The notes beneath the pieces are model-generated. The model saw only the letters and a list, made by a program, of their open reading frames with translations, was not told the origin of the DNA and did not search any database. Positions 1 to 8,565 of a stretch of DNA of 62,210 bases are shown here, one piece after another; the first letter of the stretch is position 1; the number at the start of each line of letters is the position of its first letter. This stretch comes from UBA11524 sp965646445 (GTDB taxonomy: Bacteria > Bacillota > Clostridia > Christensenellales > Aristaeellaceae). The DNA lies in the NCBI GenBank assembly GCA_965646445.1, contig CBFFZW010000014.1, positions 1 to 62,210 on the forward strand, given 5' to 3'. The position numbers were made by a program, and so were the translations under genes.

Positions 1-260
1 CATACAAAAACACCGCCTATTGTCCCGTTAGGCGGTGTTTTGTGTAAGGTTGGTAGCACTTTTTTTGCTTCTTTTCCCTGTGTGCCCTTGTCAAGTGATG
101 TTTCATTTTTCTTATTAAGCAGGCGCTTCTTGACATCCATGTAACGCCGCCCGTATACATAGCCAAAACGTGTTTTGCCTTTTTCCGTTCGACCAATCAC
201 ATATCGCCCCTCATAACGACCATCTTTACGTTTGTAAATATTCTCTCCATGACGCGGCAC
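1..260 (-). pseudogene. Tyrosine integrase N-terminal remnant (partial)
   Basis: Reading the minus strand from a GTG at 260 (SD GAGGGGG about 8 bases upstream) gives a protein starting VPRHGENIYKRKDGRYEGRY and continuing with GKTRFGYVYG, the typical Arm-DNA-binding N-terminus of clostridial tyrosine integrases. After roughly 50 residues the similarity to that family fades, and the frame then runs through a perfect terminator hairpin (6-41) and off the window edge. A full integrase would need about 300 more residues, so this looks like a scar of an integrative element. Not an independent gene in its current form as far as visible; the true stop lies outside the window. Confidence 0.6.
6..41 (-). 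terminator. Intrinsic terminator, bidirectional
   Basis: Ten-base arms AACACCGCCT and AGGCGGTGTT flank an 11-base loop. On the minus strand the stem is followed by five T; on the plus strand by four T. It sits inside the open frame of the integrase remnant, which supports that the remnant is truncated. Confidence 0.75.
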
Positions 261-379
261 TTGATGACCCCCTCGCACGACGGCTTAATTGACGGCTTAT
301 TCTAATGAGACAAGCCTTTTAGCATTGTAACATTATGACATCAGAGACTAAAGTGCACATGTGTCCTATTTCTTTCATA

Positions 380-409
380 TTGACAAAGAGGTAACGTTTG
401 ACATATAAT
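380..409 (+). promoter_or_regulatory. Sigma-70/SigA promoter before the polysaccharide operon
   Basis: Perfect -35 TTGACA (380-385) and perfect -10 TATAAT (404-409) with an 18-base spacer. Transcription would start near 416, about 510 bases upstream of the first gene, ugd (926). It is the only strong plus-strand promoter I found ahead of the operon. Confidence 0.75.
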
Positions 410-415
410 GCAAAT

Positions 416-925
416 GTGCATGACTATGTACATTCATCGCAAAATGGACTATTTTGCGGTGGAAAACACTGGCCACGATCCGCGATAGCAAGGCAGCAGG
501 ACAAGACTGATAAGCGGTAGCTGATTGTTTCATAAGTGCTTGTGAAAGCCGCTATGAATGACCATGGTTGCCGCCGACAGGCAGGAGCCGCCATGACGGC
601 ATCTCCCCTGAAGATCGAGCCTGCGCCATGACCGCGCCTGCCGTCTTCAGCTGCGGCATGGATCGTTGGCAGTCCGTTTTCTGGAGCGGCATTGTCGTGT
701 TTTATTATTTTTCTGAATCCATCGGCCGGGGAACCTTGGACTTGGCAGGGCCTTCTGCGAGAACCTGCCGCGATGTTCAACGCCCGCCACGGCGGCCGTC
801 GGCGTTCCTCCTTTTTCCGGGAACGTCATGGCTGAGGCCGATGATGTCATTTCATTAAAACGCAAGCCGCCTGACCGCCGCATACAGCAAGCATGCGGGC
901 AGCAGACGGCTCAAAGGAGAAGCGC
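416..925 (+). other. Long untranslated leader of the polysaccharide operon
   Basis: No convincing gene lies here; the short open frames on both strands lack SD sequences. Visible structure: an 8-base hairpin CGCAAAAT/ATTTTGCG (438-445 with 451-458), a distant pair CTGAAGA/TCTTCAG near 608-651, and a near-palindrome GCCGCCATGACGGC (587-600) that recurs as a perfect palindrome at 6956-6969. No terminator with a U-run was found. A long leader before a surface-polysaccharide operon fits processive antitermination control (as by NusG paralogues such as LoaP), but no known element is recognisable. Confidence 0.4.
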
Positions 926-2173
926 ATGAGTCAGATGAAGATTGCTGTTGCCGGAACCGGCTATGTGGGCCTGTCGATCGCTGTGCTGCTGGCACAGCAT
1001 CATCAGGTCACCGCGGTGGATATCATCCCGGAAAAGGTTGAGCTGATTAATCAGCGGAAATCCCCGATTCAGGATGAATACATCCAGAAGTATCTGTCGG
1101 AAAAGGAACTGAATCTGACCGCGACCCTGGACGCCCGCGCTGGCTATGCCGACGCGGATTTTGTCGTCATCGCCGCCCCCACCAATTACGACAGCAAGAA
1201 GAACTACTTTGATACCAGCGCCCTGGAAGCCGTCATCCGGCTGGTCATGGATGTCAACCCCACCGCCATCATGATCATCAAATCCACCATTCCCGTGGGC
1301 TATACCGCGTCCATTCGCGAGCATACGGGCAGCGCGAACATCCTGTTCAGCCCGGAATTTCTGCGGGAAAGCAAGGCCCTGTACGACAACCTGTATCCCA
1401 GCCGCATCATCGTCGGCACGGACATGGGGGACGAGCGTCTGGTGGAAGCCGCCCGCACCTTCGCCGCGCTTCTTCAGGAGGGCGCGCTGAAGGAAAATGT
1501 TCCCACCCTGCTGATGGGCTTTACGGAGGCCGAAGCTGTCAAGCTGTTCGCCAATACCTACCTGGCCCTTCGGGTCAGCTATTTCAATGAGCTGGATACC
1601 TACGCTGAAATGAAGGGGCTGAATCCCCAGGAGATCATCAAGGGGGTCTGCCTTGATCCGCGCATCGGCGATCATTACAACAACCCGTCCTTCGGCTATG
1701 GCGGCTACTGCCTGCCCAAGGATACCAAGCAGCTGCTGGCCAATTACGCCGACGTGCCGGAGAATCTCATCGGCGCGGTGGTGGAAGCCAATCGCACCCG
1801 AAAGGATTTCATTGCCGACCGCGTGCTTCAAAAAGCCGGCTATTACAGCTATGGGGAAGACAATCTCTACGACACGCGGATGGAAAAGTCCGTCACCATC
1901 GGCGTCTACCGCCTGACCATGAAAACCAACAGCGACAACTTCCGCCAGAGCAGCATTCAGGGCGTCATGAAGCGCATCAAGGCCAAGGGCGCGTCCATTG
2001 TGATTTACGAGCCGACGCTGGAGGACGGCGCCACCTTCTTCGGCAGCGTGGTCGTCAACGACCTGGCCAAATTCAAGGCCCTGAGCGACGCCATCCTCGC
2101 CAACCGGTATGACAGCTGTCTGGAGGACGTGCAGGAAAAAGTGTACACCCGCGATCTGTTCAGAAGGGACTGA
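926..2173 (+). CDS. ugd: UDP-glucose 6-dehydrogenase
   Basis: Oxidises UDP-glucose to UDP-glucuronate with two NAD+, in the cytoplasm, supplying an acidic sugar for the polysaccharide made by the following genes. The 415-residue protein has the N-terminal Rossmann motif GTGYVG (10-15), the catalytic-cysteine segment FGYGGYCLPKDTKQ with Cys at about 262, and the C-terminal KVYTRDLF motif. Length fits short bacterial Ugd enzymes, and the catalytic and C-terminal segments are strikingly like the enterobacterial form. The start at 926 is chosen because AAAGGAG lies 9 bases upstream; an upstream ATG at 893 has no SD. First gene of an 11-gene plus-strand run. Confidence 0.93.
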   Translation: MSQMKIAVAGTGYVGLSIAVLLAQHHQVTAVDIIPEKVELINQRKSPIQDEYIQKYLSEKELNLTATLDARAGYADADFVVIAAPTNYDSKKNYFDTSALEAVIRLVMDVNPTAIMIIKSTIPVGYTASIREHTGSANILFSPEFLRESKALYDNLYPSRIIVGTDMGDERLVEAARTFAALLQEGALKENVPTLLMGFTEAEAVKLFANTYLALRVSYFNELDTYAEMKGLNPQEIIKGVCLDPRIGDHYNNPSFGYGGYCLPKDTKQLLANYADVPENLIGAVVEANRTRKDFIADRVLQKAGYYSYGEDNLYDTRMEKSVTIGVYRLTMKTNSDNFRQSSIQGVMKRIKAKGASIVIYEPTLEDGATFFGSVVVNDLAKFKALSDAILANRYDSCLEDVQEKVYTRDLFRRD

Positions 2174-2181
2174 GCCAGCGG

Positions 2182-3099
2182 ATGGAACAAAAGCCGACGC
2201 CCAGTGCGCCCCTCGTCAGCGTCATCATCCCAACCTATAACCGCCGCGCCCTGCTCCCCCAGGCCATTGCCAGCGCCCTGGGGCAAACGCTCTCGGATAT
2301 GGAGGTGATCGTCGTTGACGACGGCTCCACCGACGGAACGCCGGAGCTCCTCGCGGCCTGGCCCGATCCCCGCGTTCGCTATCATCAGGCGTCGCATCGC
2401 GGAGCCTGCGCCGCGCGCAATCTCGGCCTTGACCTGGCCCGGGGACAGTATATCGCCTTCCTTGACAGCGATGACCGATGGTACCCGGAGAAGCTCGCCG
2501 TCCAGCGGCTCCGGCTGGAAACCTCCGGCGCCGACGTGGTCTTCTGCGCCTTCCGCCGGTATGATTCCGCTGACAGCGAGCCTGTCCGCTTTCCCGATGT
2601 CAGCCAGCCTGAGGGCCGCGTTGATTACCGGCGTCTGCTTGGCGGCAACATGGTCAGCACGCAGACGATCTTCGGCCGCGCCGCATGGATGAAAAGAATT
2701 CGGTTTGACGAGCGCTTTCCCCGTATGCAGGATTGGGAATACGCCATCCGGCTGGCCCAGGCGTGCACCCTGTATTACCACAGTGATGTCCTGGTGGATA
2801 TCCATATCCAGGCGGACAGCATCTCCCGCAAGCCGGAGCTGGGACTCCAGGCCCTGCGGCTTCTGTACGGCAAGTACCGCCGCGACTTTGAAGCCTCCCT
2901 CCCCGCGACGCGCCTGATCCTCAGCGCCATGCGCGCCTTCGCCGGACAGTGCGGAAAAACCTGTGCCGCGGACTGCTTCAAGGCGCTTTCCTTCCGTCGG
3001 AAGCCCCTTGACAATCTCCGCCTGCTCCGATCCGGCGCCCGATTCGCCCTGACAGACATCAGGAGCGCGGCGAAACACACACGAAAGGAACAGCCATGA
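2182..3099 (+). CDS. Family 2 glycosyltransferase
   Basis: A 305-residue GT-A fold glycosyltransferase (GT2). It shows VSVIIPTYNRR near residue 12, VVDDGSTDG near 47, and the metal-binding DSDD at about 95-98, so it should transfer a sugar from a nucleotide donor onto a polysaccharide or lipid-linked acceptor at the cytoplasmic face. No membrane segment. It begins 8 bases after ugd stops and overlaps the permease gene by 4 bases (ATGA), indicating translational coupling. Donor and acceptor cannot be read from the sequence; the neighbouring Ugd makes UDP-GlcA a possible donor. Confidence 0.88.
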   Translation: MEQKPTPSAPLVSVIIPTYNRRALLPQAIASALGQTLSDMEVIVVDDGSTDGTPELLAAWPDPRVRYHQASHRGACAARNLGLDLARGQYIAFLDSDDRWYPEKLAVQRLRLETSGADVVFCAFRRYDSADSEPVRFPDVSQPEGRVDYRRLLGGNMVSTQTIFGRAAWMKRIRFDERFPRMQDWEYAIRLAQACTLYYHSDVLVDIHIQADSISRKPELGLQALRLLYGKYRRDFEASLPATRLILSAMRAFAGQCGKTCAADCFKALSFRRKPLDNLRLLRSGARFALTDIRSAAKHTRKEQP

Positions 3100-3896
3100 G
3101 CAAACCATTGACCGCGGCCCGATTGGCCATCAGCAACGGCATTCGGTATTTGCCGCTGCTGCGCAACCTGATTTCCCGGGAATTGAAGAAGAAATACCGA
3201 ACCTCCGTTTTGGGCTATGCCTGGTGCGTGCTGAACCCGCTGTTCATGATGCTCATCATGACCGTTGTTTTCTCCCGCATGTTTACCAACAGCATTCCCA
3301 ACTTTCCCGTTTATCTGTTTTGCGGGCGGATGATGTACACCTTCGTCATCGGCGGCGCCAGCAGCATCATGCACTCCATCGGCAGCAACGGATCCCTCAT
3401 GCGCAAAACGCGCATCCCTTATTATATTTTTCCCGCCGCCAGCTTTGCCTCCGCGTTTGTGGATCTCCTCTTCACGCTGGCGGCCTTCGCGCTGGTGCTG
3501 CTGTTCACGCAGACGCCGCTTTCCATTCATGTCCTGGCCTTCCCCGTCATTGTGGCGGAGGCGTCCCTGTTCACCTTTGGCATGGGCCTGCTGCTGGCCA
3601 TCGCCAATGTCTTTGTCCATGATGTCAGCTACCTGTACGCTGCCTTCACCACCGCCTGGATGTACCTGACGCCCTTGTTTTATCCGCTTTCCGCCCTGCC
3701 CGAATGGATGCAGTCCCTCATCAGCACATACAACCCGCTTTACTACTACATTGCCCAGACCCGCGCCATCTTCCTGGATCACGTCTGGCCGGACGGCGCC
3801 CTGCTGCTGATGGGCTTCGGCGCAGGCGCGGCCATGCTGGCGCTTGGCCTCCTTGCTTACAACAAAGCAAAAAACACCCTGATCCTGTATGTGTGA
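3096..3896 (+). CDS. ABC-2 polysaccharide export permease (Wzm/TagG type)
   Basis: A 266-residue integral membrane protein with about six hydrophobic segments and the conserved cytoplasmic start ISRELKKKYRTSVLGYAWCVLNPL, typical of ABC-2 permeases exporting O-antigen, teichoic acid or other undecaprenyl-linked glycans. It pairs with the ATPase gene directly downstream. Overlaps the preceding GT gene by 4 bases. The pair indicates that the glycan is finished on the lipid carrier inside the cell and then exported, rather than flipped and polymerised by Wzx/Wzy, neither of which is in the window. Confidence 0.9.
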   Translation: MSKPLTAARLAISNGIRYLPLLRNLISRELKKKYRTSVLGYAWCVLNPLFMMLIMTVVFSRMFTNSIPNFPVYLFCGRMMYTFVIGGASSIMHSIGSNGSLMRKTRIPYYIFPAASFASAFVDLLFTLAAFALVLLFTQTPLSIHVLAFPVIVAEASLFTFGMGLLLAIANVFVHDVSYLYAAFTTAWMYLTPLFYPLSALPEWMQSLISTYNPLYYYIAQTRAIFLDHVWPDGALLLMGFGAGAAMLALGLLAYNKAKNTLILYV

Positions 3897-3907
3897 GGTG
3901 GACGGCG

Positions 3908-4660
3908 ATGGCCAAAACAGTTGTACAGATTGAGCACGCCTCCGTGCGGTACAATCTTGCCCTGCAGAAAAATCATGGTCTGAAGGACTATGTGCGCGCC
4001 CTGACGCGCCGGGAGCTGCTTTTCCAGGAATTCATGGCGCTGAAGGATGTCAACCTCACCGTCAAGCAGGGGGAAAGCTGGGGCTTTGTGGGCAAAAACG
4101 GCTCAGGAAAATCCACGCTTCTCAAGCTCATCACCGGCATACTCCGGCCCTATCAGGGCACGGTCGCCGTCGATGGCAGCGTGGCGCCCCTGCTTGAGCT
4201 CGGCGCGGGCTTTGACCCGGAGCTGACCGGGCGGGAAAACATCATGATGAACGGGCTGATCCTGGGCATGTCGGAAAAGAGCATCCGCAGCCGGTTTGAT
4301 GAGATCGTCAGCTTCGCGGAAATCGAGCCCTTTCTGGATGTTCCCATCAAGAACTATTCCTCCGGCATGAAATCCCGCCTTGGCTTTGCCGTGGCGACCT
4401 GCGCCCGGGCGGACATCCTCATTGCCGACGAGGTGCTCGCCACCGGAGACAAGGCCTTCCAGGCCAAATGCGAAGCCCGCATGCAAAGCCTTCTGGAAAA
4501 CGGCACAACCCTCCTGTTTGTTTCACACTCCATTGCCGCCGTCCAGCGCCTGTGCAGCAAAGCCCTGTGGCTGGATCAGGGTGACACCCGGATGATGGGC
4601 GACGCCGAGGGTGTCCTGGCCGCTTACGATCAATACATGATCGCCAAGAGCAAGGCCTGA
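3908..4660 (+). CDS. ABC polysaccharide export ATPase (Wzt/TagH type)
   Basis: A 250-residue nucleotide-binding subunit energising the adjacent permease. Walker A GKNGSGKST (62-70), signature SSGMK (151-155) and Walker B ILIADE ending at D174/E175 are all intact. The protein stops right after the NBD, so it lacks the C-terminal carbohydrate-recognition domain found in Wzt proteins that read a chain-terminating modification. The start at 3908 is preceded by GAGGTGG; the much longer open frame upstream in this phase lies inside the permease gene and is rejected. Confidence 0.92.
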   Translation: MAKTVVQIEHASVRYNLALQKNHGLKDYVRALTRRELLFQEFMALKDVNLTVKQGESWGFVGKNGSGKSTLLKLITGILRPYQGTVAVDGSVAPLLELGAGFDPELTGRENIMMNGLILGMSEKSIRSRFDEIVSFAEIEPFLDVPIKNYSSGMKSRLGFAVATCARADILIADEVLATGDKAFQAKCEARMQSLLENGTTLLFVSHSIAAVQRLCSKALWLDQGDTRMMGDAEGVLAAYDQYMIAKSKA

Positions 4661-4703
4661 TTTCAGCCATCCCATTCACCGCATGACAAGATCGGAGGAA
4701 GCC

Positions 4704-6914
4704 ATGTCTCATTCAGCGCAAGCCGCGGTCAGCGTCATCATTCCCGTTTACAACGGCGAGGCCTATCTGCGGCCATGTCTGGACAGCGTATTCGGGCAAA
4801 CGCTCAGGAACATCCAGGTGATCTGCGTCAATGACGGCTCCACCGACACATCCGCAGACATACTGGCCGACTACCAGCGCGTCCATGCCAACATGCTCGT
4901 CGTCACCCAGGAGAACGGCGGCTTATCGGCTGCCCGCAACGCCGGCATCGCCAGGGCGACAGGCGAATATCTTGATTTTCTGGACTGCGACGACGCCCTG
5001 CGGGAAGACGCCTTGGAGCGTCTGTACGACAAGGCCAGCCGCCATCACCTTGACATGCTGCTTTACGACGGCGAAACGGTCTACGCCACGGAGGAGCTGC
5101 GGCAGACCTTCCCCCACTACGAAAATCTCTACCGCACAACCGCCGACATGACAAAGCCCTTCCTGTCCGGGGAAGCGCTTTTCACATGGCTTGTAACCCA
5201 CGGCAGCTACCGCGCGTCGGCCTGCATGTACCTTCTGCACACCGAATTCCTGCGGGCGGAGGGTTTTTCCTTTATTCCCGGGATCTATTATGAGGATAAC
5301 GTATTCACGCTGCAATGCCTGCTGAGCGCCCGGCGCGCCTCCATCGACAGGCAGCCCTATTATCTTCGCGCGCTGCGCGACGACTCCATTGTGACCGCCG
5401 CGAAGGATTACCGCCACATTCGCAGCTATTACATTGCCCAAAACGCCATTCAGCATTTTGTGCTCGCGCACAGCTTTTCCGCCGAGACCGTCCAATGCGC
5501 GCAGCGGCAGGTTTCATCCCTAATGGTCAACGCGCTTCGTATTTATGACGCCATGTCCGACGCCGAGAAAGCGGCCTTTCTGAAGCGGTATCCCGACGCG
5601 CCCATGATCAACGCGGCGCTTCAGGCCAACACACTATCGGCGCCGCCGCTGTCATTGGCCGCGCCCTCCGCCCCGGCGGAGACACAGCCGAAGGCTTCAT
5701 GGCAGCCCGACGATCAGCTGAAGGCCTGCCTTTCCCAGGCCTATCAGCCCGAAGCGCCGCTGGTCAGCGTAATCGTCCCCGTCTATAACGCCGCCCCTTT
5801 CCTGCACGACACGCTCCGCAGCCTGCGCCAGCAAACGCTTCAAAACTACGAGCTCATCCTGGTCGACGACGGCTCCACGGACGATTCCTGCGACATCATC
5901 CAGGCCTATGCCGACGCCGATCCGCGCATCAGCCTAATGCGCCAGCAAAACCAGCACGCAGGCGTCGCCCGCAACACCGGCATGGATCACGCCAAGGGAA
6001 AATACCTGCTTTTCCTTGACGCTGACGACCAGTTCTCACCCGATCTGCTGACCTGCGCCGCCGCCTGCGCGCTGCATCATCAGGCGGACGTTGTGCTTTT
6101 CCACGCCGACCTGCTGCAGATGCCCTCCGCCACCCTGGCGCCCGCTAACTTCCTGTGCCCCTGCCGCCATCTGCCAAACCATGTTTTTTCCGGCGAGGAA
6201 GGGCGCGCGCACATTTTTGATGTCCTCAACCCCTGGACCAAGCTGTACAGTCGGGACTACATCCGACAGCTTGGCATCCGCTATCAATCGCTGTATTCCA
6301 GCAACGACCTGTATTTCAGCATGATCGCGCTGGCCTGCGCCAAGCGCATCGCCCCGCTGCCTCAGGTGCTGGTGCATTACCGCGTCGGCCTGGAGCAGAA
6401 CATTCAATCCCGGAAAACCAAGGCGCCGCTGGACACCTACACCGCCTTCAGCGCGGTGAAGGCGGAGCTGATCAAGCGGCAGCTGTATGACGTTTTCCGC
6501 AAGCCCTTCGCTGTGAAGGCCGCCGAATCCATGCTGCGTACCCTTGACACCATGAAGAGCCCGGAAGCCTATCGCCAGCTCTACCAGACGCTGCACGAGG
6601 GCGGTCTGGCCGCGCTTGACATAGCCTGCGTCGCCAGCGCCGACATGCGGCATATCAGCGACGGCGCCCACAAGCTGCAGCGCTGTCACGACATCATGGA
6701 AAAGGATTATGACGCCTATTGCCTTCAGGCGCTGACCGGCGCGGCCCCTTCGCAGCCACCGACAGGCCGGGCCCTTGCCGCAAGCCGCGAGGTGCAGCGC
6801 CTTCAGGCTGAGGTCGCGGCGCTGCGGGGAAGCCACGCGTTCCGCATCGGCTCCATCATCACCAGGCCGCTGCACCTGATGAAAAGGTGTGTCCAGCGCC
6901 TTCGTCATCCTTAA
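4704..6914 (+). CDS. Double GT2 glycosyltransferase
   Basis: A 736-residue protein with two GT2 domains in tandem. The first opens with VSVIIPVYNGEAYL near residue 8, with VNDGSTD and DFLDCDD motifs; the second opens with VSVIVPVYNAAPFL at about 354, with VDDGSTDDS and FLDADDQ. Such bifunctional enzymes can add two sugars in alternation or sequence. The tail (about 685-736) is a short helix ending in ALRGSHAFRIGS, a motif echoed in the 8562 gene as ALRRSRTYRLGY. GGAGG lies 5 bases before the ATG at 4704, preferred over the ATG at 4683. Confidence 0.88.
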   Translation: MSHSAQAAVSVIIPVYNGEAYLRPCLDSVFGQTLRNIQVICVNDGSTDTSADILADYQRVHANMLVVTQENGGLSAARNAGIARATGEYLDFLDCDDALREDALERLYDKASRHHLDMLLYDGETVYATEELRQTFPHYENLYRTTADMTKPFLSGEALFTWLVTHGSYRASACMYLLHTEFLRAEGFSFIPGIYYEDNVFTLQCLLSARRASIDRQPYYLRALRDDSIVTAAKDYRHIRSYYIAQNAIQHFVLAHSFSAETVQCAQRQVSSLMVNALRIYDAMSDAEKAAFLKRYPDAPMINAALQANTLSAPPLSLAAPSAPAETQPKASWQPDDQLKACLSQAYQPEAPLVSVIVPVYNAAPFLHDTLRSLRQQTLQNYELILVDDGSTDDSCDIIQAYADADPRISLMRQQNQHAGVARNTGMDHAKGKYLLFLDADDQFSPDLLTCAAACALHHQADVVLFHADLLQMPSATLAPANFLCPCRHLPNHVFSGEEGRAHIFDVLNPWTKLYSRDYIRQLGIRYQSLYSSNDLYFSMIALACAKRIAPLPQVLVHYRVGLEQNIQSRKTKAPLDTYTAFSAVKAELIKRQLYDVFRKPFAVKAAESMLRTLDTMKSPEAYRQLYQTLHEGGLAALDIACVASADMRHISDGAHKLQRCHDIMEKDYDAYCLQALTGAAPSQPPTGRALAASREVQRLQAEVAALRGSHAFRIGSIITRPLHLMKRCVQRLRHP

Positions 6915-6955
6915 TAAGATACGCGCCCAAAAACAGCGCCGCTTTCCCGGCAGGA

Positions 6956-6969
6956 GCCGTCATGACGGC
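6956..6969. repeat. Perfect palindrome shared with the operon leader
   Basis: GCCGTCATGACGGC is a perfect 14-base palindrome in the short gap before the aminotransferase gene. Together with the seven bases before it (GGCAGGA) it matches 580-600 in the operon leader at 20 of 21 positions. Confidence 0.45.
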
Positions 6970-6994
6970 TGAACAAAACAGGAGGATCACCATC

Positions 6995-8095
6995 ATGAAA
7001 GTTTACGATCGGCTTGATCGGCAGTACCAGCGTTATCAGGAAGAATACAAGGCCGCCGCCATTCGGGCGTTGGATTCCGCCTGGTACATCCTCGGCCAGG
7101 AGGTGCAGCGCTTTGAAGAGGAATTCGCGGCGTTCTGCGGCGTCAGGGAATGCGTTGGACTCAACAGCGGCCTGGACGCCCTCATTCTGGCCCTGCGCGC
7201 CCTTGAAGTCGGCCCCGGCGACGAGGTGATCGTACCCTCCAACACCTTCATCGCCACCGTGCTGGCTGTCTCCGAGAACCAGGCGACGCCGGTATTCGTG
7301 GAGCCGGATGCCTACTACAATCTGGACGCGGAGGCCCTTGAGCGCGCCATCACCCCGCGCACCAAGGCGATTCTTGTGGTGCATCTGTACGGTCAGGCCG
7401 CGAATATGGAAAAAATCTGCGCCATCGCGAAAAAGCATCATCTTTACCTGGTCGAGGACTGCGCACAGGCCCACGGCGCGGCCTGCGGGGAGCAGAAGAT
7501 CGGCAGCTTCGGTGATTTCGGGTGCTTCAGCTTTTATCCCACCAAAAACCTGGGGGCCTTTGGCGACGCGGGCGCCGTCACCACCAACTCTCCCGCCCTG
7601 GCCCAGCGGGTGCGCATGCTTCGCAATTACGGCAGCACCGTCAAATACCGCAATGACATCATCGGCCTGAATTCCCGCATGGATGAGATCCAGGCCGCGC
7701 TGCTCCGCACCAAGCTCAGCCATTTCGGGGAGCTTCTAGCGGAAAAGCGCCTGCTGGCCGAAAGATACCTGGAAGGCCTCGCGCACACCGGCCTGATTCT
7801 TCCTCAGGTGCGTAAAGGCGCGACCTCCGTGTGGCATCAATTCGTTGTCCGCGTGGAAAACCGCAAGGACTTCCAGCAATATCTGGAGGAGCGCGGGGTG
7901 CATACCCTCATTCACTACCCCATTCCCCCGCATATGCAGCCCTGCTATCAGAGCCTTGGCTATCACGCCGGCGATTTCCCCATCGCGGAGGCTTATGCCG
8001 ATCAGGTCGTCAGCCTGCCGATTTACAACGGCATGACCTCCGACGAGCAGGACTATGTCATCGAGACCATCAACGCCTACTTCCGCGAGCATTGA
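6995..8095 (+). CDS. DegT/DnrJ/EryC1-type sugar aminotransferase (FdtB/QdtB-like)
   Basis: A 366-residue PLP-dependent nucleotide-sugar aminotransferase. The PLP-binding lysine lies in FSFYPTKNLGAFGDAG, with LVEDCAQAHGA upstream as expected for the family. Its neighbour is a 3,4-ketoisomerase, so by analogy with FdtB or QdtB it should place an amino group at C3 of dTDP-3-keto-6-deoxyhexose. AGGAGG 8 bases before ATG 6995 fixes the start. The family assignment is firm; the exact sugar (Fuc3N or Qui3N) depends on the isomerase stereochemistry and cannot be read here. dTDP-glucose synthase and 4,6-dehydratase genes are not in the window. Confidence 0.85.
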   Translation: MKVYDRLDRQYQRYQEEYKAAAIRALDSAWYILGQEVQRFEEEFAAFCGVRECVGLNSGLDALILALRALEVGPGDEVIVPSNTFIATVLAVSENQATPVFVEPDAYYNLDAEALERAITPRTKAILVVHLYGQAANMEKICAIAKKHHLYLVEDCAQAHGAACGEQKIGSFGDFGCFSFYPTKNLGAFGDAGAVTTNSPALAQRVRMLRNYGSTVKYRNDIIGLNSRMDEIQAALLRTKLSHFGELLAEKRLLAERYLEGLAHTGLILPQVRKGATSVWHQFVVRVENRKDFQQYLEERGVHTLIHYPIPPHMQPCYQSLGYHAGDFPIAEAYADQVVSLPIYNGMTSDEQDYVIETINAYFREH

Positions 8096-8115
8096 CGAGA
8101 AAAAGAGGTGAGTGT

Positions 8116-8565
8116 ATGATGCATAACGCGCGTTTGCTGTCCTTCCGCAACATCACGGATACCGTCCTGCAGAAGGAGGCCGGGCACCTTGTTCCCATTG
8201 AAGCAGAAACGGACATCCCCTTTGAGGTCAAGCGAATCTACTATATCTACGGGGTTGACGCGCAGACAAGGCGCGGCTTCCATTCCCATCAGAAGCTGGA
8301 GCAGGTGATGATCTGCATTCACGGCTCCGTGAAGATCAGCCTCAAAACGCCGGTGGATGGCGAGGAGGTTTTCCCGCTCAGCTCACCGGATCAGGGGCTG
8401 TACGTCGGCCCCATGGTCTGGCGGGAGATGTTCGACTTCTCCCCGGACGCCGTATTGCTGGTGCTGGCGTCCGACCACTACACGGAAAGCGACTATTTCC
8501 GGGACTATGCCACCTACCAGCAAGCGGCCTACCGCTACTTTTCCCGGGAGGTGGACAAGCCGTGA
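8116..8565 (+). CDS. WxcM/FdtA-like dTDP-sugar 3,4-ketoisomerase
   Basis: A 149-residue single-domain cupin of the WxcM/FdtA family. It keeps the RIYYIYGV segment, RGFHSHQKLEQVMICIHGSV with the paired histidines, and the PMVWREM stretch, all typical of dTDP-4-keto-6-deoxyglucose 3,4-ketoisomerases. It would make the 3-keto substrate for the aminotransferase just upstream. SD GAGGTG precedes ATG 8116; a second ATG follows at 8119. The stop overlaps the GTG start of the next gene by 4 bases, so the two are translationally coupled. Confidence 0.85.
   Translation: MMHNARLLSFRNITDTVLQKEAGHLVPIEAETDIPFEVKRIYYIYGVDAQTRRGFHSHQKLEQVMICIHGSVKISLKTPVDGEEVFPLSSPDQGLYVGPMVWREMFDFSPDAVLLVLASDHYTESDYFRDYATYQQAAYRYFSREVDKP

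Noticed and set aside
3704..3907. N-terminal extension of the export ATPase
   Set aside because: It lies inside the permease gene in another frame; SD and conserved start support 3908.
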